A stretch of DNA of 64,000 nucleotides from Rhodopseudomonas palustris (GCF_003591005.1 NZ_QYYD01000003.1:1-64000), one strand, 5' to 3'; positions 25,353 to 34,989 are shown, counted from the stretch's first letter. Notes: generated by a model from the letters alone, not told the origin. Translations and numbers: made by a program.

Positions 25353-28151
25353 CTAGGCCGCCGGCTTCCGCTCAGCGTCGCCGTTGGCCAGCAAGTGCAC
25401 CAGCGCGCGTTTGATCGCGGCTTGCCGGGTCGGCGCGGTGATCTGTGCGCCGAGCAGGTCGGTGACGTAGAACACGTCGCGGGCGCGCTCGCCGAAGGTG
25501 GCGACGTGCGCCGAAGCGATGTTGAGGTTGAGCTTCGAGATCGCCGTGGTCAGTTGATACAGCAGGCCGGGGCGGTCGAGACCCGAGACCTCGATCACCG
25601 TGTAGCGGTCCGACCAGTTGTTGTTGATCGAGACTTCCGGCTCGACCACGAAGGCGCGCAGCTTGGTCTTGCCAGTGGTGGCGCGGCGCGCCACGGCTTC
25701 GGGCAGCCGCAGCTTGCCTTCCAGCACCTCCTCAATCATCTCGCCGATCCGGGTGGCTCTGCGGCCCTCGTCCTCGTCGCGGTCGTATTCGCGGCTGATC
25801 GAGATGGTGTCGAGCGCGCGGCCGTCGGTGGTGGTGTAGATCTGGGCGTCGACGATGTTGGCGCCCGCCGACGCGCAGGCGCCGGCGATCACCGACAGCA
25901 GCCAGGGATGGTCGACCGCCAGGATGGTGAGTTCGGTGACGCCGCGGGCCTCGTCGAAGCCGACATTGATCGCCAGCTTGTGGCCGGCCTGTTCTGAGGC
26001 ACGCAGGAAGCGGGCGTGGCGGATCTTGCGCGGCAGTTCGACCTTGAGCCAGTAAGCCGGGTAGTGCCGCGCCACATAGGCGTTGAGCTCGTCTTCGGGC
26101 CATTCGGTGAAGGCGGCGCGGAATTCGGCCTGCGCGCTGCGGATGCGCTCGGCGCGATTGACCTCGGAGAAGCCGCCGGTCAGCACCGGCTCGGTCTCGT
26201 AGTACAAGGTGCGGATCAGCTGCGCCTTCCAGCCGTTCCAGACGCCGGGACCGACGCCGCGAATGTCCGCGGTGGTGAGGATCGTGAGCAGCTTCATCTG
26301 CTCGACCGACTCGACTACGGCGGCAAAGTTTTCGATGGTCTTGCGGTCGGACAGATCGCGCGACTGCGCCACCGTCGACATCACCAGATGCTTGTCGATC
26401 AGCCAGGCGATCAGTTCAGTGTCGGCCGCATTAAAGCCGAGCCGCGGACACAGCCGCCGCGCGATTCGCGCGCCGGCGACCGAGTGATCCTCCGGCTGGC
26501 CCTTGGCGATGTCGTGCAACAGCACCGCGACATACAACACGGCGCGGTGGTCGGGACGGATCTTGCGGATCAGGTCGGACGACAGAATGAACTCGTCGTT
26601 ACCGCCGCGCTCGATCTCCTGCAGATTGCCGACGCAGCGGATCAGGTGCTCGTCGACCGTGTAGCTGTGATACATGTTGAACTGCATCATCGAGACGATG
26701 CGGCCGAATGCGCGGATGAAGCGGCCGAGCACGCCGGTCTCGTTCATCCGGCGCAGCACCGGCTCGGCGTTGTCCGAGGTCAGGATCTCGATGAACAGCT
26801 TGTTGGCTTCGGGATTGTCGCGCAGCTGCGGATTGATCAGCGCCAGCGAGCGCGTCACCGAGCGCATCGCGTCGGGATGGAACGCGAGGTTGTTCTTCTG
26901 CGCCAGCCGGAAGATCCGGATCAGGTTGACCGGATCGTGCTTGAACACGTCCGGCATCGCGCAATTGATGCGGTTGTTGTCGATGACGAAATCGTCGGAC
27001 TCCGGCACGCGGCGGCGCGTCGTGCCGGGGCGCAGCCGCGCCATCATCCGGGTCAGCGCCGGCGCCGGCTTGGCCTGCTGATCTTCCAGCTTGGCGCACA
27101 GGATCGCGGTGAGGTTGCCGACTTCCTTGGCGATCAGGAAGTAGTGCTTCATGAAGCGCTCGACGTCCTGCATGCCCGGATGCGAGGTGTAGCCGAGCCG
27201 CACGCCGATCTCGCGCTGCAGATCGAACGACAACCGCTCCTCGGGTCGCCGCGTCACAAAGTGCAGATTGCAGCGCACCGACCACAGAAAATCCTCACAG
27301 CGGCGGAAGGTGCGAAATTCCACCGGATCGAACACCCCGCGTGCAAGTAATTCGCTGGTCTCGCGGACGCGGTAGACGTATTTGGCAATCCAGAACAACG
27401 TGTGCAGGTCGCGTAGTCCGCCTTTGCCGTCCTTGACGTTGGGTTCGACCAGATAGCGCGATTGGCCGGAGCGGCGATGCCGCTCCTCGCGCTCGGCGAG
27501 CTTGGCGGTGACGAACTCGGCGGCGGTGCCTTCGACCACTTCCTTGTCGAAGCGTGAAACCAGCTCGGCGTACAGCGCGTCGTCGCCGGCGAGGAAGCGG
27601 GTTTCGAGGATCGCGGTGCGGATCGTCATGTCGGCGCGCGCCTGACGGATACACTCGTCGACCGAGCGCGTCGCGTGGCCGACCTTCAGGCCGATGTCCC
27701 ACAGCGAGTACAGCACCACTTCGGCGACCTGTTCGCCCCAGGCGGTCTGCTTGTAGGGCAGGATGAACAACAGATCGATGTCGGACTCCGGCGCCATCAG
27801 GCCGCGGCCATAGCCGCCGGTCGCCACCACCGACATCCGCTCCGAGCTCGACGGCGTCGGCGAGTTGTACAGATACTTGGTGGCCGCCATGAACAGCAGC
27901 CGGATGATCTCGTCCTGGACGTGGCACAGCCGTTCGGCGCAGCGCCGGCCATGGCGATCGCGCAAAAGCTGCGCTTCGGCCTCGGCGCGCGCGGTTGCCA
28001 GTTCGGCCTTCATCAATTGCGCCAGCGCGGTGCGGAAGAGCTGGTCGTTGCCGGCGTGCTGCTCCGCCAATCCGGCGATCGCGGCGGAGATCCGCTGGGT
28101 ATCGAACCGCTCGTCGGCGGCCGGCTTCGAAGCTGTGGCAACTTTGTCCAT
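25353..28151 (-). CDS. glnD: Bifunctional [protein-PII] uridylyltransferase/uridylyl-removing enzyme
   Basis: 932 residues, full length. GlnD is the glutamine sensor that adds UMP to, or removes it from, PII proteins and so sets nitrogen metabolism. Order: nucleotidyltransferase with TGGYGRGLMAPESDIDLLF at residues 111-129, central linker, HD hydrolase (VLLHDIAKGQPEDHS), and two C-terminal ACT domains (VDHPWLLSVIAGACASAGAN and [20 protein letters not shown]) that bind glutamine. It is divergent from the OsmC gene. In many relatives glnD lies close to mutS; here 22 kb separates them. Confidence 0.96.
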   Translation of the reverse strand: MDKVATASKPAADERFDTQRISAAIAGLAEQHAGNDQLFRTALAQLMKAELATARAEAEAQLLRDRHGRRCAERLCHVQDEIIRLLFMAATKYLYNSPTPSSSERMSVVATGGYGRGLMAPESDIDLLFILPYKQTAWGEQVAEVVLYSLWDIGLKVGHATRSVDECIRQARADMTIRTAILETRFLAGDDALYAELVSRFDKEVVEGTAAEFVTAKLAEREERHRRSGQSRYLVEPNVKDGKGGLRDLHTLFWIAKYVYRVRETSELLARGVFDPVEFRTFRRCEDFLWSVRCNLHFVTRRPEERLSFDLQREIGVRLGYTSHPGMQDVERFMKHYFLIAKEVGNLTAILCAKLEDQQAKPAPALTRMMARLRPGTTRRRVPESDDFVIDNNRINCAMPDVFKHDPVNLIRIFRLAQKNNLAFHPDAMRSVTRSLALINPQLRDNPEANKLFIEILTSDNAEPVLRRMNETGVLGRFIRAFGRIVSMMQFNMYHSYTVDEHLIRCVGNLQEIERGGNDEFILSSDLIRKIRPDHRAVLYVAVLLHDIAKGQPEDHSVAGARIARRLCPRLGFNAADTELIAWLIDKHLVMSTVAQSRDLSDRKTIENFAAVVESVEQMKLLTILTTADIRGVGPGVWNGWKAQLIRTLYYETEPVLTGGFSEVNRAERIRSAQAEFRAAFTEWPEDELNAYVARHYPAYWLKVELPRKIRHARFLRASEQAGHKLAINVGFDEARGVTELTILAVDHPWLLSVIAGACASAGANIVDAQIYTTTDGRALDTISISREYDRDEDEGRRATRIGEMIEEVLEGKLRLPEAVARRATTGKTKLRAFVVEPEVSINNNWSDRYTVIEVSGLDRPGLLYQLTTAISKLNLNIASAHVATFGERARDVFYVTDLLGAQITAPTRQAAIKRALVHLLANGDAERKPAA

Positions 28152-28310
28152 GACGATCCCGGATATCGGACGCCGCGGATGCTGTCACGAAATTCCGCGT
28201 GATCAGCTGCGCCTGCCCGGGTCCGGTCCGGCCGGACGGACGTCAGGCGAGGTGACAGCCGGCGAATTCGGGCATTAGATACCCAAAAATCGCAAAACGG
28301 GAGGGAGACC

Positions 28311-28820
28311 ATGGACGCAGCCACGTTGCGCGCCACGCAGGCGCCACTGAAGGAACGCTTCAAATCGGACCCGGCCGCGGCGCTGATCACGCTGCGGGCC
28401 AATGGCGCGGTCGACGGCGATAGCATCGCCTGCAAGCTCGAGACCGGGCGCGGACTGGCCACAGCCGGGCTGCATCCTTCGGCCGGTGGCTCAGGCGGCG
28501 ATTTGTGCTCCGGCGACATGCTGCTGGAAGCGCTGGTAGCGTGTGCCGGAGTGACGCTGAAAGCCGTCGCCACCGCGCTCGAGTTGCCACTGAGCGTGGC
28601 CCGCGTCAGCGCCGAAGGCGATCTCGACGTGCGCGGCGCGCTCGGCATCGACAAGGAGGCCCCGGTCGGCTTCCGTGAAATCCGGCTGCGCTTCGAGGTC
28701 GGCACCGACGCGCCGCAGGACAAGCTCGATCTGCTGCTGAAGCTCACCGAGCGCTATTGCGTCGTGTATCAGACCATCAAGAATGGCCCGAAGGTCTCGG
28801 TCGCGCTCGAGCGGGTGTAA
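28311..28820 (+). CDS. OsmC family protein
   Basis: 169 residues with GGGAGGGAG just upstream of the ATG. The OsmC/Ohr fold is indicated by [22 protein letters not shown], with one cysteine in each part (Cys near 66 and near 78), the usual peroxidatic pair spacing being only partly met, and [16 protein letters not shown] near the end. Members reduce organic hydroperoxides using a dithiol. This one belongs to the less studied OsmC-like branch, so peroxidase activity is probable but unproven. Confidence 0.85.
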   Translation: MDAATLRATQAPLKERFKSDPAAALITLRANGAVDGDSIACKLETGRGLATAGLHPSAGGSGGDLCSGDMLLEALVACAGVTLKAVATALELPLSVARVSAEGDLDVRGALGIDKEAPVGFREIRLRFEVGTDAPQDKLDLLLKLTERYCVVYQTIKNGPKVSVALERV

Positions 28821-28853
28821 GCACTCGGCGTTTTTCGCAACGTCCCTCTCCCC

Positions 28854-28975
28854 ACGTCGTCCCCGCGCAGGCGGGGCCCATACGCCGCAGCCTCTCGATA
28901 AGAGCGGTGCGGTCGAGGCCCTGCGTCAATCGGCAGGACAGGGGTTTATGGGTCCCCGCCTGCGCGGGGACGACT
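28854..28975. repeat. Palindromic repeat, family A copy 2
   Basis: Arms CGTCGTCCCCGCGCAGGCGG and CCGCCTGCGCGGGGACGACT; the gap between the OsmC gene and argJ is largely made of it. Confidence 0.9.
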
Positions 28976-29088
28976 CGTGGCGCGGCAGTGGCTGCGATCG
29001 GAATTTTTCTTCTCAATGCCATGCGGCTGTGAGACAGGGGTGGGGCTCCGCGCCGCGGGGCTCCACTGAACCTGCCGAAAGCGCTCCG

Positions 29089-30330
29089 ATGTCCAGCTCC
29101 GTTTCGCCGCTCGCGCCCACCAACGTTCCCACGCTGCCGGACCTTGCCGGCGTTCGCCTCGGCACAGCCGCGGCCGGCATCCGCTACAAGGGGCGCACCG
29201 ACGTGCTGCTGGTCGCGCTCGATCCGGGCACCACGGTTGCGGGCGTGTTCACCAAATCGAAGTGCCCGTCGGCGCCGGTCGAATGGTGCCGCGACAAGCT
29301 GAAGGGCGGCACCGCGCGGGTGCTGGTGGTCAATTCCGGCAACGCCAACGCCTTCACGGGGAAGAACGGCCGGCAATCGACCGCGCTGACCGCCTCGATC
29401 GCCGCCAAGGCGATCGGCTGCAAGACCGACGAAGTCTTCCTCGCTTCAACCGGCGTGATCGGCGAACCGCTCGACGCCACCAAGTTCGACGGCGTGCTCG
29501 GCAAGCTCGCCGAGACCGCCGAGCCAGGCCACTGGATGGACGCCGCCAAGGCGATCATGACCACCGACACTTTCCCAAAGGTGGCGACCAAGACGGTGAA
29601 GATCGGCACCACCAAGGTCACCATCAACGGCATGGCCAAAGGCGCCGGCATGATCGCGCCCGACATGGCGACGATGCTGTCGTTCATCTTCACCGACGCG
29701 CCGCTGTCCGCCTCGTGCCTGCAGGCGCTGCTGAAGGCCGGCGTCGCTGATACATTCAATGCCGTGACCATCGACGGCGACACCTCGACCTCCGACACGC
29801 TGCTGGCGTTCGCGACCGGCGCCGCTGCCAAAGCCGGCGCGCCGAAGATTTCACGAGCCTCGGACCCGCGGCTGAAGGCGTTCGTGAAAGCGTTCAACGC
29901 CGTGTTGGCCGATCTCGCCGAGCAGGTCGCGCGAGACGGCGAGGGTGCCCGCAAGCTCGTCGAGATCGTGGTCGAGGGCGCGAAAACACCGGCCTCGGCC
30001 CGCAAGATCGCGATGTCGATCGCCAACTCGCCGCTGGTGAAAACCGCGATCGCCGGCGAGGATGCCAATTGGGGCCGCGTGGTGATGGCGGTCGGCAAGG
30101 CCGGCGAGCCGGCCGACCGCGACAAGCTCTCGATCTCGTTCAACGGTATCCGCGTCGCGAAGGCCGGCGCGCGCGATCCGTCTTACGACGAGAAGGAAGT
30201 CTCGGCCGCGATGAAGAAGCCCGAGATTCAGATCAAAGTCGCGCTGGGCCTCGGCAAGGGGCGTGATCGCGTGCTGACCTGCGACCTGACCAAGGAATAC
30301 GTCGCGATCAATGGTGATTACCGGTCGTGA
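29089..30330 (+). CDS. argJ: Bifunctional ornithine acetyltransferase/N-acetylglutamate synthase
   Basis: 413 residues from the ATG at 29089; the frame is open to 28783 but that part is the family A repeat. ArgJ transfers the acetyl group from N-acetylornithine to glutamate, recycling it in arginine synthesis. It is made as one chain that cuts itself before the nucleophile Thr195 in [24 protein letters not shown] and [17 protein letters not shown] are family marks. The next gene (Nudix) follows closely on the same strand. Confidence 0.95.
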   Translation: MSSSVSPLAPTNVPTLPDLAGVRLGTAAAGIRYKGRTDVLLVALDPGTTVAGVFTKSKCPSAPVEWCRDKLKGGTARVLVVNSGNANAFTGKNGRQSTALTASIAAKAIGCKTDEVFLASTGVIGEPLDATKFDGVLGKLAETAEPGHWMDAAKAIMTTDTFPKVATKTVKIGTTKVTINGMAKGAGMIAPDMATMLSFIFTDAPLSASCLQALLKAGVADTFNAVTIDGDTSTSDTLLAFATGAAAKAGAPKISRASDPRLKAFVKAFNAVLADLAEQVARDGEGARKLVEIVVEGAKTPASARKIAMSIANSPLVKTAIAGEDANWGRVVMAVGKAGEPADRDKLSISFNGIRVAKAGARDPSYDEKEVSAAMKKPEIQIKVALGLGKGRDRVLTCDLTKEYVAINGDYRS

Positions 30331-30351
30331 GTTTCACGCACAAACTTTCAA

Positions 30352-30426
30352 CGTCATTCCGGGCCGGCGCCAGAAGCGCGTCGAAGACGCGCGTGAACGC
30401 GCTTTCGAGGCGCGTCCCGGAATGAC
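30352..30426. repeat. Palindromic repeat, family B copy 1
   Basis: CGTCATTCCGGGCC at the left and GGCGCGTCCCGGAATGACA at the right, with inner GCGCGT/ACGCGC arms. Its right arm supplies the likely start codon of the Nudix gene. Confidence 0.88.
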
Positions 30427-30835
30427 AAAATCTGTGAACCTCCTTCTCGTCGTCGCCGTCGCGCTGATCGATGCTGATAATCGCGTGCTGATCGCGCAGC
30501 GGCCCAAGCACAAGCAGCTCGGCGGGCTGTGGGAGTTTCCCGGCGGTAAGCTCGATCCCGGGGAGCGGCCGGAGGCGGCGCTGATCCGTGAGCTCGACGA
30601 GGAACTCGGCATCACGGTGAAGGAAGCCTGCCTGGCGCCGCTGACCTTCGCCAGCCACGCTTATGAGACTTTCCATCTGCTGATGCCGCTGTATGTGTGC
30701 CGGCGCTGGGACGGCCAGGTGATGCCGCGCGAAGGCCAGGAGCTCGCCTGGGTCCGCGCCAACAAACTCCGTGACTACCCGATGCCGCCGGCGGACATCC
30801 CGCTGATCCCGCCGCTGGTCGAATTGTTGATGTAG
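30422..30835 (+). CDS. mutT: MutT-like Nudix (deoxy)nucleoside triphosphate pyrophosphohydrolase
   Basis: 137 residues from the ATG at 30422; a longer frame from 30311 would translate the repeat and overlap argJ, and a GTG at 30434 is a further option. The Nudix box is complete: GGKLDPGERPEAALIRELDE then ELGI, in the expected place after LGGLWEFP. Members such as MutT clear 8-oxo-dGTP or other damaged nucleotides. The match to the MutT/CTP-pyrophosphohydrolase group is good, but the exact substrate is inferred. Confidence 0.88.
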   Translation: MTKSVNLLLVVAVALIDADNRVLIAQRPKHKQLGGLWEFPGGKLDPGERPEAALIRELDEELGITVKEACLAPLTFASHAYETFHLLMPLYVCRRWDGQVMPREGQELAWVRANKLRDYPMPPADIPLIPPLVELLM

Positions 30836-30843
30836 GACGAACC

Positions 30844-30912
30844 GTAGCCCGCATGAGCGAAGCGACATGCGGGCCTGCAACAACCCGCATATCGCTTCGC
30901 TCATGCGGGCTA
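30844..30912. repeat. Palindromic repeat, family I
   Basis: GTAGCCCGCATGAGCGAAGC and GCTTCGCTCATGCGGGCTAC are exact complements around a spacer that itself contains a second CATGCGGG/CCCGCATAT pair. It occurs once in the window, between the convergent mutT and methyltransferase genes. Confidence 0.85.
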
Positions 30913-30955
30913 CACACCCTGACGATTTAGCATCCGCTCCTCGTCAGAGAACGAA

Positions 30956-31789
30956 CTACTTCGGCATCAGCCCCTTCACCGCTTGCTCCAGGCTTGCCTT
31001 CGCCGAGCCCGGCTTCAGCGGCTGCTGCTGGCTTTCGTGCGGCGACCAGCCGGACAGCCAGATGATCTCGAAGGTGGCGCGGATGCGGCCGTCGGGGTCG
31101 CTGAAGCGCTCGGCGTAGATCTGGGCCATGCGGGTCAGCGTGGCGCGGCGCAGCGGGGTCTTGCGGCGTTCGACCAGCACATTGGTGGCGCCCATCCGGC
31201 GCAAATCCTGCATCAGTGCGAAGGCGTGGTCGTAGCGCACCACGACGCGGTCGACATCGGTGACCGGCAGCGCGAAGCCGGCGCGTTGCAGCAGCGCGCC
31301 GAGGTCGCGCAGGTCGGCGGCCGGCGCAACGCGCGGCGACACGCCGCCTTCGACCTCGGCCTCGGCGACCGAGAAGGCTTCGCGCAGCTCCATCAGCGTG
31401 TCGCCGCCGGTCAGCGCCGCCAGCAGCAGCCCGTCGGGCTTCAGCGCGCGGCGGATCTGCGCCAGCACGCCCGGCAGGTCGTTGGCGAATTGCAGCGCCA
31501 GCGCCGATACCACCAGATCGAGCGACCCCGGCGCGAGCCCGAGCGCCTCGTCGCCTGCGGCATCGAGGTCGACATGCTGGATCGACGGGAAGCGCCCCGG
31601 CGGCAGCGCCGCGCCGGGCGTCCAGACGTCGGCGACTTGCCTGAAGTCGCGCAACACGGCGTGCAGCCGGTCGTCCATCTCCTCGGTGACGCGGTCGAGC
31701 AAGAAACTCTCGGGGCCGGAGAGGCGGGCGCGAGCCTGACGCTCGGCGAGCAGGCGGCGGTCGAACAGGATGGGGGCGACGTCGGTCAT
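30956..31789 (-). CDS. BioC/NDUFAF5-like SAM-dependent methyltransferase
   Basis: 277 residues. It begins MTDVAPILFDRRLLAERQAR, the opening of the family to which mitochondrial NDUFAF5 and bacterial BioC belong. The class I methyltransferase core is partly visible: SLDLVVSALALQFANDLPGV (motif II region) and RRALKPDGLLLAALTGGDTL. The SAM glycine loop is degenerate (around VADVWTPGAA), so catalysis is not assured. It may assist respiratory complex I assembly or a related step. Convergent with the Nudix gene. Confidence 0.8.
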   Translation of the reverse strand: MTDVAPILFDRRLLAERQARARLSGPESFLLDRVTEEMDDRLHAVLRDFRQVADVWTPGAALPPGRFPSIQHVDLDAAGDEALGLAPGSLDLVVSALALQFANDLPGVLAQIRRALKPDGLLLAALTGGDTLMELREAFSVAEAEVEGGVSPRVAPAADLRDLGALLQRAGFALPVTDVDRVVVRYDHAFALMQDLRRMGATNVLVERRKTPLRRATLTRMAQIYAERFSDPDGRIRATFEIIWLSGWSPHESQQQPLKPGSAKASLEQAVKGLMPK

Positions 31790-31832
31790 GGCCGGCAGGT
31801 GGGGAGCATGATGGCCATCGGCAATGGTCGTC

Positions 31833-32132
31833 TCAGTTCAGCTTGGCGGCGGCAGCCGGGCCCTTCGAGGCCTCGAACATCTTCAGCACGGCGTCGAGCG
31901 CGTTGCGCAAATGCAGCGCGCCGGCCTGGCTGCAGCGCAGCCGGCCGGCGGTGACGAACTTCACTTCGACGCTGCCGTCCGGCAGCGGATTGAGCGTGCG
32001 CATGGCCAGTTCGATCTCGACATTGTTGGCCATCACGCCATGCGCCGGCGCGATGTCGAAATAGACGTGCGGGGCGCCCGGCAGATCGACATACGTGATG
32101 TTATCGCTGGTCTTGTCGTCTCGATCGGACAT
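31833..32132 (-). CDS. Conserved hypothetical protein (99 aa)
   Basis: Starts MSDRDDKTSDNITYVDLPGA at the ATG at 32132 and ends in FEASKGPAAAAKLN. A short beta-rich domain (PHVYFDIAPAHGVMANNVEI, SVEVKFVTAGRLRCS) is followed by a helix. There is no membrane segment. It lies 43 bases upstream of the methyltransferase on the same strand, so the two may be co-transcribed, and is divergent from comF. No family name recognised. Confidence 0.68.
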   Translation of the reverse strand: MSDRDDKTSDNITYVDLPGAPHVYFDIAPAHGVMANNVEIELAMRTLNPLPDGSVEVKFVTAGRLRCSQAGALHLRNALDAVLKMFEASKGPAAAAKLN

Positions 32133-32239
32133 CTGCGCTCTCCTGCGTGCGGCGGGGCCCCCTTGTGCGACATTCGGGCGCCGGACACTACCCGGTTTGT
32201 CAGCCTTGACGGCGCATGGCGCGACGCTAGCCTTTCGCC

Positions 32240-33058
32240 ATGCAGGCGAACGCGCTAAAGGGTTCGGACCATACAGCGGACGGCAGCCGCCTAGGCCGGG
32301 CGCTTGGCGCCGTGCGCGGGGTTTGGCACCGTGCAACGAAGCTGGCGCTCGACGTCGCGCTGCCGACACTGTGCGTCGCTTGCCGTGAGCCGGTGGCGGG
32401 CGACGGGCTATGCGCGCAATGCTGGTCGCAGTTGTCGTTCATCGCGCCGCCTTATTGCGAAAAACTCGGCATCCCGTTCGTCTACGACCCCGGCCCCGGC
32501 ATCCTGTCGATGCAGGCGATCGCCGATCCGCCGGCCTATGCGCGGGCCCGCGCCGCCGTGCGCTATGACGACATCGCCAAGACGCTGGTGCACGCGCTCA
32601 AATTCCACGATCGCACCGATCTGGCGCCGACCATGGGGCGGTGGATGGCACATGCGGGCGAGACGCTGCTGCGCGATGCCGACCTGCTGGTTCCGGTGCC
32701 GCTGCATTGGCGGCGCAGCTTCTCGCGGCGCTACAACCAGTCCGGCGCGCTGGCGCGCGTGATCGGCAAGCAAACGGGCGTGCCGGTGGCGATCGACGCG
32801 TTGCGGCGGGTGCGGCCGACCGCACACCAGATCGGGCTGTCGCGCGCCGAGCGCGCCGCCAATGTCCAGGGCGCCTTCAAGGTTCCGCCCGCCCGCAAGG
32901 CCGAGGTGCAGGGCCGGCGGGTGGTGCTGGTCGACGACGTGCTGACCTCGGGCGCCACGGTCGACGCCTGCGCCCGGGCACTGCTGCGCGCCAAGGCCCG
33001 TTCGGTCGACGTCTTGGTCTTTGCCCGGGTTGTGGAGATGCTGAAATCTCCCATATAA
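32240..33058 (+). CDS. comF: ComF family phosphoribosyltransferase-like protein
   Basis: 272 residues. A zinc-ribbon-like pair CVAC...CAQC lies near residues 45-60, followed by a phosphoribosyltransferase fold with VPVPLHWRRSFSRRYNQSG and the PRPP loop VVLVDDVLTSGAT near residue 235. In naturally competent bacteria ComF helps DNA uptake; in most others, as here, its role is unsettled. It leads a plus-strand cluster with grxC, a nitrilase and a DUF1178 gene. Confidence 0.87.
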   Translation: MQANALKGSDHTADGSRLGRALGAVRGVWHRATKLALDVALPTLCVACREPVAGDGLCAQCWSQLSFIAPPYCEKLGIPFVYDPGPGILSMQAIADPPAYARARAAVRYDDIAKTLVHALKFHDRTDLAPTMGRWMAHAGETLLRDADLLVPVPLHWRRSFSRRYNQSGALARVIGKQTGVPVAIDALRRVRPTAHQIGLSRAERAANVQGAFKVPPARKAEVQGRRVVLVDDVLTSGATVDACARALLRAKARSVDVLVFARVVEMLKSPI

Positions 33059-33109
33059 TCCGTATCTTGCTTTGACCGCCCGTCCCACACTCACGACCAT
33101 GGAGCCGCG

Positions 33110-33385
33110 ATGCCCGCTGCGATCGAGATCTTCACGCGCCCCGGCTGCGGCTATTGCAGCGCCGCCAAGTCGCTGCTGAACCGAAAGAAGGCGGCGTTCA
33201 CGGAGTACGACGTCGCGGTCGATCCGGCCTATCGCCAGCAAATGGACGAGCGCACCCATCCGGGCTCGACCTATCCGCAGATCTTCATCGGCGGCATCCA
33301 TGTGGGCGGCTGCGACGACCTTTACGCACTCGACCGCGAGGGCAAGCTCGACGCGATGCTCGCCGGCGAAACGGCCACCTCATGA
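33110..33385 (+). CDS. grxC: Glutaredoxin 3
   Basis: 91 residues, typical of GrxC. The dithiol active site is Cys13-Gly-Tyr-Cys16 in RPGCGYCSAAK, followed by the cis-proline segment STYPQIFIGG and GGCDDLYALD for glutathione binding. It reduces protein disulfides and glutathione mixed disulfides in the cytoplasm. Its stop overlaps the next start (ATGA at 33382). Confidence 0.94.
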   Translation: MPAAIEIFTRPGCGYCSAAKSLLNRKKAAFTEYDVAVDPAYRQQMDERTHPGSTYPQIFIGGIHVGGCDDLYALDREGKLDAMLAGETATS

Positions 33386-34260
33386 GCGAAGCCGCGCCGT
33401 TCAATGCTGCGCTGGTGCAGATGCGCACCGGCCTCGAGCCTGGGCCGAGTCTGGAGCAGGGCACCGCGCTGATCCGCGAGGCGGCAGCCGCAGGCGCCGA
33501 CTATGTGCTCACCCCCGAGGTGAGCAACATGATGCAGCTCAATCGCGAAAAGCTGTTCGAGCACCTCGCCGAGCAGGACAGCGACGCGTCGCTGAAGGCC
33601 TATCGCGAGCTGGCGCGTGAGCTTAGCATTCATCTGCATATCGGCTCTCTGGCACTGCGCGCCTCGCCAGACCGCGCCGTCAACCGCTCGTTCCTGATCG
33701 CGCCCGACGGCAGCATCCTGGCGAGCTACGACAAGATCCACATGTTCGACATCGATCTCGGCAATGGCGAGAGCTATCGCGAGTCGGCGAACTACCAGCC
33801 CGGCGAAACCGCGGTGATCTCCGACCTGCCGTGGGGCCGGATCGGGCTGACGATCTGCTACGACGTGCGCTTCCCGGCGCTGTACCGCGCGCTCGCCGAG
33901 GCCGGCGCGTCGTTCCTGGCGGTGCCGGCGGCGTTCACCAAGCCGACCGGCGAGGCGCATTGGCACGTGCTGCTGCGCGCCCGCGCCATCGAGAACGGCT
34001 GCTTCGTGTTCGCCGCCGCGCAAGGCGGCCTGCACGAAAACAAGCGCGAGACCTACGGCCATTCGCTGATCATCGATCCGTGGGGCAAGGTGCTGGCCGA
34101 GGGCGGCATCGACCCCGGCTTCATCATGGCGCGGATCGATCCGGCCGAGGTGACCAAGGCGCGCGGCAAGATCCCGTCGCTGCAGCACGGCCGCCGCTTC
34201 ACCCTCGCCGATCCGAACGCCGGCCCGGACTATCTGCATCTGGTCCGGAGCCAGCCATGA
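33382..34260 (+). CDS. Carbon-nitrogen hydrolase (nitrilase superfamily, Nit-like)
   Basis: 292 residues beginning inside the grxC stop codon. The catalytic triad is complete: Glu46 in TPEVSN, Lys118 in YDKIHMFD and Cys159 in LTICYDVRFP. YDKIHMFD and the DVRFP segment point to the Nit1/Nit2 branch, which hydrolyses deaminated glutathione or omega-amides. Placement right behind a glutaredoxin supports a link to glutathione upkeep (inference). Coupled by ATGA to the DUF1178 gene. Confidence 0.9.
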   Translation: MSEAAPFNAALVQMRTGLEPGPSLEQGTALIREAAAAGADYVLTPEVSNMMQLNREKLFEHLAEQDSDASLKAYRELARELSIHLHIGSLALRASPDRAVNRSFLIAPDGSILASYDKIHMFDIDLGNGESYRESANYQPGETAVISDLPWGRIGLTICYDVRFPALYRALAEAGASFLAVPAAFTKPTGEAHWHVLLRARAIENGCFVFAAAQGGLHENKRETYGHSLIIDPWGKVLAEGGIDPGFIMARIDPAEVTKARGKIPSLQHGRRFTLADPNAGPDYLHLVRSQP

Positions 34261-34751
34261 TCCGTTACAGTCTGCGCTGCGACGGTGGGCATGAGTTCGA
34301 GAGCTGGTTTCAAAGCTCCTCGGCCTATGACTCGCAGGTCCGGCGCAAGCTGGTGAACTGCCCGACGTGCGATTCGACCAAGGTCGAGAAGGCCATCATG
34401 GCGCCGCGTATCGTCGGGAAGAAGGGCCGTGGTCGGGCGCCGGAGCCGGTCGAAGCGCCGTCGCCGGCTGCTGCGCCCGAGGCGGCCGCGAGCGCCGAGG
34501 TGTCGCCGACGCCGCTGCTGATGGCACAGGAGCGCGAGCTGCGCGCCAAGCTCAAGGAACTGCGCGACCACATCGTCAAGACCGCCGACAATGTCGGCGA
34601 CAGCTTCCCCGAGGAGGCGCGCAAGATGCATTACGGCGACATCGAACACCGCCCGATCTACGGCGAGGCCTCGCCGACCGAGGCCAAGGCGCTGATCGAA
34701 GAAGGCATCGAAGTGGCGCCGCTGCCGGTGCTGCCGGACGACCGGAACTGA
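34257..34751 (+). CDS. DUF1178 family protein
   Basis: 164 residues, start inside the preceding stop (ATGA at 34257). The N-terminus MIRYSLRCDGGHEFESWF with Cys8 and CPTCDSTKVEKAIMAPRI forms a probable zinc ribbon, then an Ala/Pro-rich linker and a conserved helical end (SFPEEARKMHYGDIEHRPIY, GEASPTEAKALIEEGIEVAP). The family sits next to Nit and glutaredoxin genes in many alphaproteobacteria. Function unknown. Confidence 0.88.
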   Translation: MIRYSLRCDGGHEFESWFQSSSAYDSQVRRKLVNCPTCDSTKVEKAIMAPRIVGKKGRGRAPEPVEAPSPAAAPEAAASAEVSPTPLLMAQERELRAKLKELRDHIVKTADNVGDSFPEEARKMHYGDIEHRPIYGEASPTEAKALIEEGIEVAPLPVLPDDRN

Positions 34752-34790
34752 CGCTGGAGCCGCTAGTCTAGTTAAGCAAAACCTCCCATT

Positions 34791-34942
34791 CGTCATTCCG
34801 GGCCGCGCGAAGCGCGAGCCCGGAATCCGTATCCCCCGCGCTCTCGATATCGCCGAAGTGATTCCCGCACGGGTCTTCTCCGCTCACGCTGCGGAGTATG
34901 GATTCCGGGCTCGCGAGCTTGCGCTCGCGCCCCGGAATGACG
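34791..34942. repeat. Palindromic repeat, family B copy 2
   Basis: CGTCATTCCGGGCCGCGCGA and GCTCGCGCCCCGGAATGACG are the outer arms, with further inner arms GAGCCCGGAATCC/GGATTCCGGGCTC. It fills the gap between the convergent DUF1178 and EamA genes. Confidence 0.9.
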
Positions 34943-34989
34943 AACTCTTTGTATCATCGCGTGGCTTAGCGACGAAGGTGATGAAGTGA

